Part shown: positions 45,863 to 53,208 of the stretch, piece after piece
How the letters are laid out: each line of letters starts with the position of its first letter
Position numbering within the stretch: the stretch's first letter is position 1
NCBI RefSeq assembly: GCF_900142665.1
Contig: NZ_FRBR01000001.1
Span: forward strand, 1,054,001-1,118,000
From: Roseovarius pacificus
GTDB taxonomy: Bacteria; Pseudomonadota; Alphaproteobacteria; Rhodobacterales; Rhodobacteraceae
DNA: 64,000 bases
Direction of reading: 5' to 3'
The notes under the pieces: generated by a model
What the model was told of the DNA's origin: nothing
The model's database searches: none
Seen by the model: the letters and a program-made list of their open reading frames with translations, nothing else
Position numbers and translations under genes: made by a program

Positions 45863-46183
45863 ATGGATACTCACCAAGAAAAGCTACTTTGTGCCGAGTT
45901 GTGCATGCTTATTGGCAACGCCACGACCCGACTCCGCCGGTTCCAGACAGATGGATATACCGTTTCATTTTCGGAATTCGCCGCGCGTGCTTGTGACGAT
46001 GACCCCCGGCTTGCGCGACGGGTGTTGCTGCGCGCGGGCTGGGTGCCGGATGGTGACGGCGATTGGATCATTGGCAAGGGTGTGCACCCTCTTGAAAAGG
46101 CGATTCAGTGGGATGTGCTGGAAGCCACATGCGAGTCGATTCTGGATGATTACCGCCCGATCCCGGACGAAAAAGCGGCCTGA
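45863..46183 (+). CDS. Hypothetical protein, possibly DNA-binding
   Basis: 106 residues from the ATG at 45863 with AGGATAA upstream (MDTHQEKLLCAELCMLIGNA). The middle (FSEFAARACDDDPRLARRVL, LRAGWVPDGDGDWIIGKG) has the spacing of small winged-helix proteins, but the match is weak. It ends the first set of small genes. About 260 bases of relatively AT-rich DNA follow with no gene seen, probably holding a promoter for the next set. Confidence 0.6.
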   Translation: MDTHQEKLLCAELCMLIGNATTRLRRFQTDGYTVSFSEFAARACDDDPRLARRVLLRAGWVPDGDGDWIIGKGVHPLEKAIQWDVLEATCESILDDYRPIPDEKAA

Positions 46184-46445
46184 GAAAAAATTTTCCGTTT
46201 CTGGGCCAATTTTCAAGATGTGCGATTTTCATTTTTTGTCAGCGAACGTGACAGGAAAAATGCCTTTCTGGGCGAAGGCGTTAGCCCGTCTTACGGATGT
46301 GCTATTTCCCAAACCTGCAAAACGAAATTCAGCTTGAAGCCTAATTTGTTAATAAAATCAAAGTGTTGCATGAAAATTTGTTATTGCGCAGTGCACTTGG
46401 GCGCTCTAGGTCTGGTCCATCGAAGGTAAGTAGGGAGACGAAAAA

Positions 46446-46634
46446 ATGACAGTTATCAACATGCCGAATAAGGAAGATCAGGTCATCATTTTGGCGCACC
46501 GTCTGGCGGACATGTCGCTGGAAGAGCCGGGACCGCGTCAGCGTATGCAGATGTTGGAGGTGATTGAAGAACTGGCGGCGCATCTGGTGCAGGAGTCGCG
46601 GCTGGTGAATGCCGCTCTTGAGGGTGGCGCATGA
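46446..46634 (+). CDS. Small helical protein of the element
   Basis: 62 residues with a good ribosome site region (GTAGGGAGACG before the ATG). Sequence is acidic and helical (DQVIILAHRLADMSLEEPGP, RMQMLEVIEELAAHLVQESR). No family recognised. Stop overlaps the next start. It precedes the replicase, so it may be a replication or copy-control accessory; that is a guess from place only. Confidence 0.6.
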   Translation: MTVINMPNKEDQVIILAHRLADMSLEEPGPRQRMQMLEVIEELAAHLVQESRLVNAALEGGA

Positions 46635-46870
46635 CGCCGCTGGATACGACGATTAACGATCTTGCCGGGGCGCTTCAGAAGGCCACGGCCATGCCCGCCG
46701 GGCTGAATCGCGATGTTATCATATGCAAGTTTGCATATGTCATCGGGGATTTGTGCCGCATCAAATTGATACCGCAGATTTCAGAACAAGATGAGTACGA
46801 TTTGGACCTGAGCGCGGAACGGATCGTCAACGACATTTTAGCGAGGGACGGCATGTTTGAAGCTGCATAG
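46631..46870 (+). CDS. Small hypothetical protein of the element
   Basis: 79 residues, coupled to the previous gene by an ATGA overlap (MTPLDTTINDLAGALQKATA; VIICKFAYVIGDLCRIKLIP). Helical and acidic; ends with DILARDGMFEAA. No family recognised. A GTTA-loop hairpin begins with the last base of its stop codon. Confidence 0.6.
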   Translation: MTPLDTTINDLAGALQKATAMPAGLNRDVIICKFAYVIGDLCRIKLIPQISEQDEYDLDLSAERIVNDILARDGMFEAA

Positions 46871-46885
46871 CCCGCGTTAGCGGGC
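46870..46885. repeat. GTTA-loop hairpin 2 (6-bp stem)
   Basis: GCCCGC-GTTA-GCGGGC directly after the stop of the 46631 gene; about 145 bases before the replicase start. No T-run, so its role as terminator is doubtful. Confidence 0.65.
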
Positions 46886-47029
46886 GGCTGGGCCGCTTAG
46901 GCGGGCTGATACATATGGGGTGCGGATTTTGTTTTGTTTTGCCGTTGCCCGTCGCCGCCTCGATGCGGCCCGGAGAAACGATTCTGAAGGAGAGAGAAAA
47001 TGAAATGAGGCTGAATGGAGTGAATATCA

Positions 47030-49771
47030 GTGCCAGAGACAGACAAAGAAGTAATTGAACAGAATCCGTATTCGCTGGCAGGCGACAACATACCCGCTGC
47101 GGAAACAGAGGACTCGAATGTGGTTCCTCTTAAGCGAGATGATCGCCCGCACGACCGCTTGCCGGTGAGTAGTTTTTTCAACCGCCCACCGCTGCGGAGT
47201 CCCTATCACACCGAGCGGGCCAAGTGCGCACGTCAGCGCGCAGCGAATGAAGTTTCGGGGGAGTTGGAACAGGCGCAGAAGGTGCTTGTCGACGCCGGTT
47301 TGAAACGAGCGAGTCCGGATTATGCAGACGCCGCAGATCACAACGCGATCACGCTGGCCTATGCACTGCGCTATGCCGAATGCGGCCTAACCGTGATCGA
47401 CTCGCATGCGATTGATCCACAAACTGGCGAAGGGACCGGAAAGCAGGCAGGAGTCGCCACCGCTAAGATTCCGCGCGGCGCGAAGTGGCATGTTCGCGCA
47501 AGCGGTGATCCGGCGGAAATCGTTTCGTTCTGGACGGGTGACGGAGAATACCCACCAACCAAGAAAGGGGAAGTCTATGATTACGCAACGGTGCAAGCGC
47601 CGCGTAATGTTTCTATTTGCTTTCCTGAGGGATGCGGCCTTTTCGTTCTCGATATCGACGGCGAAGCAGGCAAGCAGGCACTTTCAGACCTAGAGGCGGA
47701 ACACGGCGAATTGCCCCGCACCGCAAAGAGTGTCAGCGGGTCCGGCGGCTGGCATTTCATCTTCCGTACGTCGCGCCCTATCCGTAACACGGCATCCCAG
47801 ATCGCGGCTGGTGTAGATATTCGGGGCGAAGGCGGGCAGATCATCGCCGCCCCGTCGATCCACAAGAGCGGGAATTTCTATCAGTGGGCCGAAGGGTGCG
47901 CCCCTTGGGACGGCATCACGGATGCGCCGGAATGGCTTGAAGAACTGGCATTTACGGCATCAAAGAAGAACGCCAATACCAAGGTCAAGAAGGGTACGAA
48001 GAAGAAGGCAGGGCGGCGCTCCGCTACGACCAAGGCCCGCGATAGCGAGGCGCGCGGATTGGAAGCCATCCTTGCCACCATCGGCGACCACGACGAGGGC
48101 GAGGGCTTCGACTCGCCTATCAATCGGGCGGCGTTGTCGTGGTTCAGTACGCGTGAAACGGATGCGGACACGGCGGAGCTTTTCGACGCTTTGCGAGCGC
48201 GGATTGATCAAGCCGAACGCGACCCCGACCGGGACCGCAGCAAATACGACACCGACGAATACCTGGCCACGCGGATCGAAAAGGCGCGCGAGCATATCGC
48301 CGAAGAGCGGGCGAAGCAGGAAGCCGCACCGTTCGACATGGCAGCGCCGCTTGGCGATAGCCTTGATGAAGCCCTTGCCAACCTCGACCGGGGATTCAAG
48401 TACGTGAACATCGGCGGCGAAGGACGGTTTCTGCGCGTTCTGGTGCCCGGCGAGAAGCCTAAGCTTGAAGTTTGGAATACCACTGCCCTGTCGAACTGGT
48501 ACGCTAACCGTAAGGTTGTCATCACCACCACCGATGCCAAGGGCAACGAAGTTGAAGAGGAAATCAACCCGGTACCGGTGTTCTTCAACCGCGCGCGTCG
48601 GTGGTCGGACACGGCATTTGCGCCGCCGCCTGCCAGCATTCAACCGAACGTCTATAACCTGTTCCGGGGCTTTACGATGCAGCCGGAACCCGGTGACTGC
48701 GCCATGCTTAAGGATTTCATCCGGGACATTATCTGCGGCGGTGACGCGGAGGTGTTCAAGTGGGTCTGGCACTGGTTGGCGCACATGGTCCAGCGTCCCG
48801 GCGAGAAGCCCAAAACGTCGCTGGTGTACTGGGGCGAAGGTGGCACAGGTAAGGGGACCTTTGGGCGGCTCCTGCGTGCGCTGGTTCACCCCTACGGCAC
48901 GACATTTGGAAGCCAGTATGATGTAGTGGGCCGATGGTCCGGGCAGCGGCATGCGCTGAATATCGTTGGCGTATCAGAAGAGGCCGTCTTCTCTGGAAAC
49001 CGTGAGACGGTGAACCAGCTCAAGCACAAGATCGACGCTGAAGAAACCACGGTCGAGGTAAAGCAGATTCAGCCCATCGAGATGCCGTCATTCATGCGAT
49101 ACTGTTTCGACAGTAACCACCCCGACGCGATGCACACCGAAGGCAACGGATCGGAACGCCGGTACTGCGTCCTGCACGTCTCAAATGCCCGCAAGGGTGA
49201 CCTTGCCTACTTCAAGGCCCTGCGGGAACAGATCGACGGTGACGGAATCAAGGCACTGTTCCGTGAGCTTATGACCTATGACCCGGCTGACGCCGGGATG
49301 CAGTGGAGCGACGTTTTCACCGCGCCCGTTACGTCCGACCGCACCGACATGGAACGCGAGACGATGCGCCCTGTCTATCGGGCCTTCGCGCGGATGGTTG
49401 AAGACGGTGAGTTCGTCCATAAGGATGGGTCCGAGACGTTCCGTTTCGACCTGACGGAAGGGCAGACCCGGATTCCCAAGGCGATGCTGCGGGCCTTTGT
49501 CGAGAGGCATGGGGATAGCCGTCAGGCTGGCGAGACCGACCCGGAACGCGTGTTTGAGCGCCTCTTTGGGGTCCCGCTGGAATCGCGCCGTTCGCGCTGC
49601 AAGTGCTACTACCGCCGCGCGCAGGACCATGGCATCGACGAATGGGAAGTGAGCGATATCAACGCGCATGCTTACTTCTTGGTGCCGCCTGTAGACAAGA
49701 AGAGGCCGGGACAGATTGCAGACCATGCCGACCTTCTGGGCAAGGGTGATCCGGAAACCGAACGGGTTTAG
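47030..49771 (+). CDS. PrimPol-SF3 primase/helicase (P4-like replicase)
   Basis: A 913-residue replication protein starting at GTG (GGAG 9 bases upstream). Residues about 105-310 form a bifunctional primase/polymerase (PrimPol) domain: YALRYAECGLTVI, metal-binding GLFVLDIDGEAG (Asp208, Asp210), SVSGSGGWHFIFRT (His242) and GVDIRGEGGQIIAAPS. Residues about 570-800 form a D5/P4-type SF3 helicase (DUF5906-like) with Walker A GEGGTGKG (Lys608), VVGRWSGQRHALNIVGVSEE and NHPDAMHTEGNGSERRYCVL. It should open the origin, make primers and unwind DNA for the excised element. An array of repeats just downstream is the likely origin. Confidence 0.92.
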   Translation: MPETDKEVIEQNPYSLAGDNIPAAETEDSNVVPLKRDDRPHDRLPVSSFFNRPPLRSPYHTERAKCARQRAANEVSGELEQAQKVLVDAGLKRASPDYADAADHNAITLAYALRYAECGLTVIDSHAIDPQTGEGTGKQAGVATAKIPRGAKWHVRASGDPAEIVSFWTGDGEYPPTKKGEVYDYATVQAPRNVSICFPEGCGLFVLDIDGEAGKQALSDLEAEHGELPRTAKSVSGSGGWHFIFRTSRPIRNTASQIAAGVDIRGEGGQIIAAPSIHKSGNFYQWAEGCAPWDGITDAPEWLEELAFTASKKNANTKVKKGTKKKAGRRSATTKARDSEARGLEAILATIGDHDEGEGFDSPINRAALSWFSTRETDADTAELFDALRARIDQAERDPDRDRSKYDTDEYLATRIEKAREHIAEERAKQEAAPFDMAAPLGDSLDEALANLDRGFKYVNIGGEGRFLRVLVPGEKPKLEVWNTTALSNWYANRKVVITTTDAKGNEVEEEINPVPVFFNRARRWSDTAFAPPPASIQPNVYNLFRGFTMQPEPGDCAMLKDFIRDIICGGDAEVFKWVWHWLAHMVQRPGEKPKTSLVYWGEGGTGKGTFGRLLRALVHPYGTTFGSQYDVVGRWSGQRHALNIVGVSEEAVFSGNRETVNQLKHKIDAEETTVEVKQIQPIEMPSFMRYCFDSNHPDAMHTEGNGSERRYCVLHVSNARKGDLAYFKALREQIDGDGIKALFRELMTYDPADAGMQWSDVFTAPVTSDRTDMERETMRPVYRAFARMVEDGEFVHKDGSETFRFDLTEGQTRIPKAMLRAFVERHGDSRQAGETDPERVFERLFGVPLESRRSRCKCYYRRAQDHGIDEWEVSDINAHAYFLVPPVDKKRPGQIADHADLLGKGDPETERV

Positions 49772-49820
49772 TCGCTGGACCGGCTGGGTTTCGGGGGTGG
49801 TGGTTCGGCAACACGGATAG

Positions 49821-49842
49821 GGGCGGCGTCAGCCGCCCTTTT
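49821..49842 (+). terminator. Rho-independent terminator after the replicase gene
   Basis: GGGCGGC-GTCA-GCCGCCC followed by TTTT; perfect 7-bp stem, 49 bases after the stop codon. The best intrinsic terminator in the element. Confidence 0.85.
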
Positions 49843-49850
49843 CGGTTCTT

Positions 49851-49866
49851 GAGGCCGTTAGGCCTC
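49851..49866. repeat. GTTA-loop hairpin 3 (6-bp stem)
   Basis: GAGGCC-GTTA-GGCCTC, followed by AATTTTG, 8 bases after the terminator at 49821. A tandem terminator is possible. Immediately precedes the iteron array. Confidence 0.7.
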
Positions 49867-49871
49867 AATTT

Positions 49872-50139
49872 TGTTCCATGTTCCAACGCCTGTTCCAGCG
49901 GGCGCGCGTGTAAGTTGTTGATATTTAAGGTATTGTTCCAATGTTCCAATGTTCCAGCGATTTTCACAACTCGCCAGAAGTTAATTCACACCACCGCAAA
50001 GGGCGCGCGGTAGGGTGGCGGTAGCCTATTACCTTGCTTCCATTATTTTCTCTGGAACAATTGGAACAATGGAACAAGTAAACAAAAACAACGCCTTAGG
50101 AGGAAATCGACTGGAACAGCGTTGGAACAGGCCGGAACA
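49872..50139. repeat. Putative replication origin with inverted clusters of TGTTCCA iterons
   Basis: Six TGTTCCA copies on the plus strand start at 49872, 49879, 49891, 49934, 49942 and 49950. Then, after a 96-base centre (49957-50052), six copies on the minus strand (TGGAACA) start at 50053, 50062, 50070, 50112, 50123 and 50133; the last has one mismatch. The arrangement is a large dyad, with three close and three spaced repeats on each side. The stretch lies in a 492-base region without genes, between replicase and regulator. That is where origins of P4-like replicases are found, so an origin or incompatibility locus is the favoured reading. Confidence 0.7.
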
Positions 50140-50160
50140 CCCCCACCCGCATGGCAGGTG

Positions 50161-50174
50161 CCCGCGTTAGCGGG
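50161..50174. repeat. GTTA-loop hairpin 4 (5-bp stem)
   Basis: CCCGC-GTTA-GCGGG just right of the iteron array, 90 bases before the XRE regulator gene. Confidence 0.6.
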
Positions 50175-50263
50175 TTGGGTAAGATCATGCGTTCGGGATG
50201 CGTTCGGGGACAGACGATATCGCGCATGACAGTGTCTTCCCATCGTCAATATGGAGTGATCTA

Positions 50264-50950
50264 ATGCACACGATGGAAGTAGACCCGATTTTTATAGCAG
50301 AGCGGTGCAAGTATATCCGCACTATGTTTGAGTGGACCCAAGAAAATCTTGCGGATGCCGCTGGCTTGACCACCAGAACAATCGAGAAAGTTGAAAGCGG
50401 GCGACACAATCCCAGCCTTCAGACCCTGAGAAGTATCGCCCGCGCGCTCAATTTCGACATGAGAGTTTTTGACAAGCCAACACCAGAACAGGAAAATCGA
50501 TTCACTGAAGAACTGAAGCGTTCATTGCGCAAGGTCGCCCTTGTTCCAACTTCGCCGATAAAAACCGCAAACGACTTTTATTGCCGAAACCAAGAGTGGG
50601 AAGGGTTTATGTTTGACGCTTCGGCTGTTGAAGCGAGCGATGCGCTGCAATTGACTGCGGAAATTTCGGACTGGATTACGGAACTTGATGGAATTTGGGA
50701 CCTAAGCACCGCTGCGCAGAAACTCGAATACTCGACTAGCATTGCATCCCTATGTCGCGAGTTGGAGGGACTGGGGTACGTGACGCAGTTTGGGAGTCTT
50801 CGCCAGCAGCATATGCATTACAAGGATTTGGTCACTTCGGTGTTGTTGCTAACATTTTTGCCGAAAGGAACACATGACCGCGCCATGTACGCTTTCGTGA
50901 CCTTGGAAGACCCATGGGAATTGCCTGAACAGGACCGACCGAAGATTTAA
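50264..50950 (+). CDS. XRE-family regulator of the element
   Basis: A 228-residue protein with an N-terminal HTH_3 domain (residues about 9-66: IAERCKYIRTMFEWTQENLA, TTRTIEKVESGRHNPSLQTL). The remaining 160 residues have no recognised domain (EWEGFMFDASAVEASDALQL, then YKDLVTSVLLLTFLPKGTHD). Start at 50264 has GGAG 7 bases upstream. It probably represses the replicase or early promoters of the element, like a phage or plasmid copy repressor, and could bind the iterons beside it or the inverted repeat at 44003. A 9-bp hairpin terminator follows. Confidence 0.78.
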   Translation: MHTMEVDPIFIAERCKYIRTMFEWTQENLADAAGLTTRTIEKVESGRHNPSLQTLRSIARALNFDMRVFDKPTPEQENRFTEELKRSLRKVALVPTSPIKTANDFYCRNQEWEGFMFDASAVEASDALQLTAEISDWITELDGIWDLSTAAQKLEYSTSIASLCRELEGLGYVTQFGSLRQQHMHYKDLVTSVLLLTFLPKGTHDRAMYAFVTLEDPWELPEQDRPKI

Positions 50951-50963
50951 AGTGCACTAGACC

Positions 50964-50998
50964 GCCCGCACTGCGTCAATTCTATCGTTAGTGCGGGC
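50964..50998. terminator. Hairpin after the XRE regulator
   Basis: GCCCGCACT pairs with AGTGCGGGC (9 bp, 17-base loop), starting 14 bases after the stop. It lies between converging genes and can serve both strands. Confidence 0.6.
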
Positions 50999-51065
50999 AG
51001 CCTATATCTAGGTGAGTTAGCGTAATACTTCTACTGCCTGTTGTGGCGCTGGCCCCGTAGCGCTA

Positions 51066-51722
51066 TTATGATTGATGATCCTTCTTTCTACGGGTGACGA
51101 CATGGTCAAGGGCGACAAAGGCGGCAGCAGTTCCAGCGCCAATAGCAATTCCGGCAACCGTTCCGGCGGCGGTAGCTCCGGTGGTGGCAAGCCCGCTTGG
51201 ACAGGCAGCGGCGTAAGCAAAGGCGGAGCCTCCAGCCAAACAAATTCCGGTGGGAACCGCTCTAAATAATGCCACCTCACTCCGCCGTAAGCGTGTGCTT
51301 TTCTGGGCATTCTGCGTTTCGTTGATTGTGATGGCGTCTAGCAATTCTTGGGCCTGTAGCTCGCAAAGCTCTGCCCAATCCTCACTTGTCTTAATGAAGC
51401 ACTCTGCATCATCGAACTGACGGCTTTTTGGGGTGAGGATACCGCTTTCAACCCTCAGCGACAAAAGCACTGAAGAAAACAGATAGACAGCAATAAACAG
51501 ACATGTCGCCAGCGCGCACCCGCTGACCAACAAAGGCAAGGCCAAGCTATCACCATGCTTGAAGAGATACCCGGCAAGCGCGATGAATGATGGCAGCGCA
51601 GCGGTTAACCAATACTTGGCCTTGGCGTCTATTTCCCGAAAGCTGGTTTCATGGAATTCCACCAGCCTCTGAAACTCAGCCTTTAGTTCACCGATCCGCT
51701 GAATTCGTTCTTCAACTGTCAT
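51066..51722 (-). CDS. Membrane protein with two helix pairs, unknown (SLATT-like layout)
   Basis: A 218-residue protein with a helical charged N-terminus (MTVEERIQRIGELKAEFQRL), two membrane helices (YWLTAALPSFIALAGYLF; LPLLVSGCALATCLFIAVYL), a soluble segment with many acidic residues, and one or two C-terminal hydrophobic stretches ending VTRRKKDHQS. The pattern of two TM helices followed by a helix with NETQNAQKSTRL resembles SLATT or Pycsar-type membrane effectors in outline, but I cannot confirm a match. AAGG lies before the ATG at 51722. As a passenger gene it may be a superinfection-exclusion or defence factor. Confidence 0.65.
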   Translation of the reverse strand: MTVEERIQRIGELKAEFQRLVEFHETSFREIDAKAKYWLTAALPSFIALAGYLFKHGDSLALPLLVSGCALATCLFIAVYLFSSVLLSLRVESGILTPKSRQFDDAECFIKTSEDWAELCELQAQELLDAITINETQNAQKSTRLRRSEVALFRAVPTGICLAGGSAFAYAAACPSGLATTGATAAGTVAGIAIGAGTAAAFVALDHVVTRRKKDHQS

Positions 51723-51814
51723 GTATACCTTGTGGCCTGTTGATCAGACACGGTCAAGAAAACCCCTTACAGCCGCCGTCTGCGCATTTACGCACAACAC
51801 CCCGAAAAGTGTAA

Positions 51815-51832
51815 CATTTGTATATACAAATG
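51815..51832. promoter_or_regulatory. 18-base perfect palindrome upstream of the serine recombinase
   Basis: CATTTGTATATACAAATG. Further TATACAAAA (51913-51921) and TTTTGTATA (51942-51950) inverted copies of the arm motif occur before the gene at 51964. Several such half-sites next to a resolvase gene suggest a res (resolution) site, or operator. Confidence 0.6.
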
Positions 51833-51963
51833 ATATACGCAGAAATCGCCACAGAAACGCATTGTTTCCCGCTAACCTATTGATTCGACTCGCGAATCAT
51901 GTCTTCGCGCTATACAAAATGGTGTATCAAATGACAGGCCGTTTTGTATAAGGAGGCAATCGC

Positions 51964-52644
51964 ATGAAAATCGTAAGCTACACCCGAGTTTCCACAGCGC
52001 GGCAGGGGGCCTCTGGGTTGGGCCTTGCGGGCCAGACAACCGCTATCGAAGCCTACGCAGCCGCTAACGCGGCCATCACTGTAGGGGCATTCACCGAAGT
52101 AGAATCCGGGCGAAATAACGACCGTCCAGAACTGGCAAAGGCTATGAAACTGGCGCGGGTGACCGGGGCGGTGCTGGTCATAGCTCGACTCGACAGGCTA
52201 AGTAGAAGCGCCGCTTTTCTCCTTAGTTTACAGGAGTCTGGTGTTGATTTCGTATGCTGTGACAACCCCCACGCCACGCCCCTTACCATCGGTGTTTTAG
52301 CCCTTGTCGCGCAGACCGAGGCAGAGGCGATCAGCGCACGTATCAAAGCAGCACTAGCCGCGACAAAGGCAAAGGGAACCAAGCTAGGCAACCCCAACGG
52401 AGCCGCAGCCCTGCGCCGCGCAGGCAAGGGCAACACAGCGTCTGTGAAGGCCATTAAGGACCGCGCTAACGCGCGCGCTACTGACCTAGCCGACACACTG
52501 CTAGACCTCACTGAAAGCGGCTTTACAACGCTTCAACAGCAGGCAAATGAACTGAATCACCGGGGTATCAAGACAGCACGCGGCGGGCGCTGGCATGCAT
52601 CCAGCGTGGCCAACCTGCGCAAGCGACTGAATAATGTGGCATAG
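51964..52644 (+). CDS. Serine recombinase (resolvase/invertase family)
   Basis: A 226-residue small serine recombinase: MKIVSYTRVSTARQ (catalytic Ser10, Arg8), ESGRNNDRPELAKAM, VLVIARLDRLSRSAAFLLSL (active-site arginines) and LALVAQTEAEAISARIKAAL (long E helix), then a C-terminal HTH-like region (FTTLQQQANELNHRGIKTAR). AAGGAGG precedes the ATG. An element that already has a tyrosine integrase would use it to resolve multimers of the replicating circular form, or to switch a segment. Its presumed res site is the palindrome-rich leader. Confidence 0.9.
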   Translation: MKIVSYTRVSTARQGASGLGLAGQTTAIEAYAAANAAITVGAFTEVESGRNNDRPELAKAMKLARVTGAVLVIARLDRLSRSAAFLLSLQESGVDFVCCDNPHATPLTIGVLALVAQTEAEAISARIKAALAATKAKGTKLGNPNGAAALRRAGKGNTASVKAIKDRANARATDLADTLLDLTESGFTTLQQQANELNHRGIKTARGGRWHASSVANLRKRLNNVA

Positions 52645-52664
52645 CAGGTACGGCAGGCTGGTGA

Positions 52665-52682
52665 TGCCCCCGTTAGGGGGCA
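52665..52682. repeat. GTTA-loop hairpin 5 (7-bp stem)
   Basis: TGCCCCC-GTTA-GGGGGCA, 20 bases after the recombinase stop; probable terminator position, no T-run. Confidence 0.65.
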
Positions 52683-52712
52683 AAGAACCAATCATTTTCA
52701 ACAACAATTTGC

Positions 52713-52742
52713 TTGACGAATCATCATTTTATCGTGTAAAAT
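52713..52742 (+). promoter_or_regulatory. Strong sigma-70-like promoter for the tape measure transcript
   Basis: TTGACG (52713-52718), 18-base spacer, TAAAAT (52737-52742). It lies in the most AT-rich spot of this region, about 467 bases before the tape measure start, so the transcript would have a long leader. Confidence 0.6.
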
Positions 52743-53208
52743 CAATGCGATAGGGGGCTCCAAAGGGGGGTAACCCCGTACCCCATCGCGCGGCGTAGTA
52801 GCCGCGAGCGCGTTGTAGTGCAACTTGTTATGCACTTTTCATACAACCTGCCTGCAACTTCCAGCCGTTTTGTACAACTTTAGGGGTCCCACCCGCGACC
52901 CCCACCCCCCACCATTTGAATCGCAAATCGCCCTCCAAAAATGAAATCTTTGGGCGAAATATAGTTGCAGTGCATTTCGCGCGGTACGGGAAATCCCGTA
53001 ACCCAAAACAGCCGATAGCTGCGCCACCCACCGCCTGACCGTTCCCGGTTTGTTCTTAGGCGTTTTCGCGCATCCGTGGTATTCTAGACCTACTCCAGTC
53101 AGTGCGCATTTTGCGCCAACTCCGGCGAAGTTTGCGGGCGATTTGCCTGCCACTGGTCACCCGCAAACTTCGCCACCCTTTCCAACATGCAGGCAAGAAG
53201 GAAGACCT
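52743..53208 (+). other. Long non-coding leader with several inverted repeats
   Basis: No gene is visible here. Inverted repeats include GCGAAAT and ATTTCGC arms at about 52954-52980, ACGGG-AAAT-CCCGT at about 52985-52999, and a long one at 53124-53174. Left part includes C-runs (CCCCCACCCCCCACC). The leader could regulate translation of the tape measure gene or hold a packaging (cos/pac-like) signal recognised by a helper; neither can be shown from sequence alone. Confidence 0.5.
53124..53174. repeat. 15-base-arm perfect inverted repeat before the tape measure gene
   Basis: GGCGAAGTTTGCGGG (53124-53138) and CCCGCAAACTTCGCC (53160-53174), separated by 21 bases. It ends 34 bases before the ATG and would form a very stable hairpin in the mRNA. 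Confidence 0.8.

Noticed and set aside
49659..49967. Minus-strand 102-residue open frame over the replicase end and the iterons
   Set aside because: It includes the terminator and translated iterons (LEHWNNTLN, LEQALEHG) and overlaps the certain replicase gene; a repeat-derived shadow.
49872..50139. CRISPR-like array
   Set aside because: Repeats are only 7 bases, occur in both orientations and have short irregular spacers; an iteron array fits better. No cas genes occur in the window.
51102..51269. Plus-strand 55-residue Gly/Ser-rich open frame (MVKGDKGGSSSSANSNSGNR)
   Set aside because: It lies antisense to the C-terminus of the membrane protein gene, has no convincing ribosome site, and its composition may reflect the Ala/Gly-rich helix on the other strand. 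It cannot be wholly excluded.
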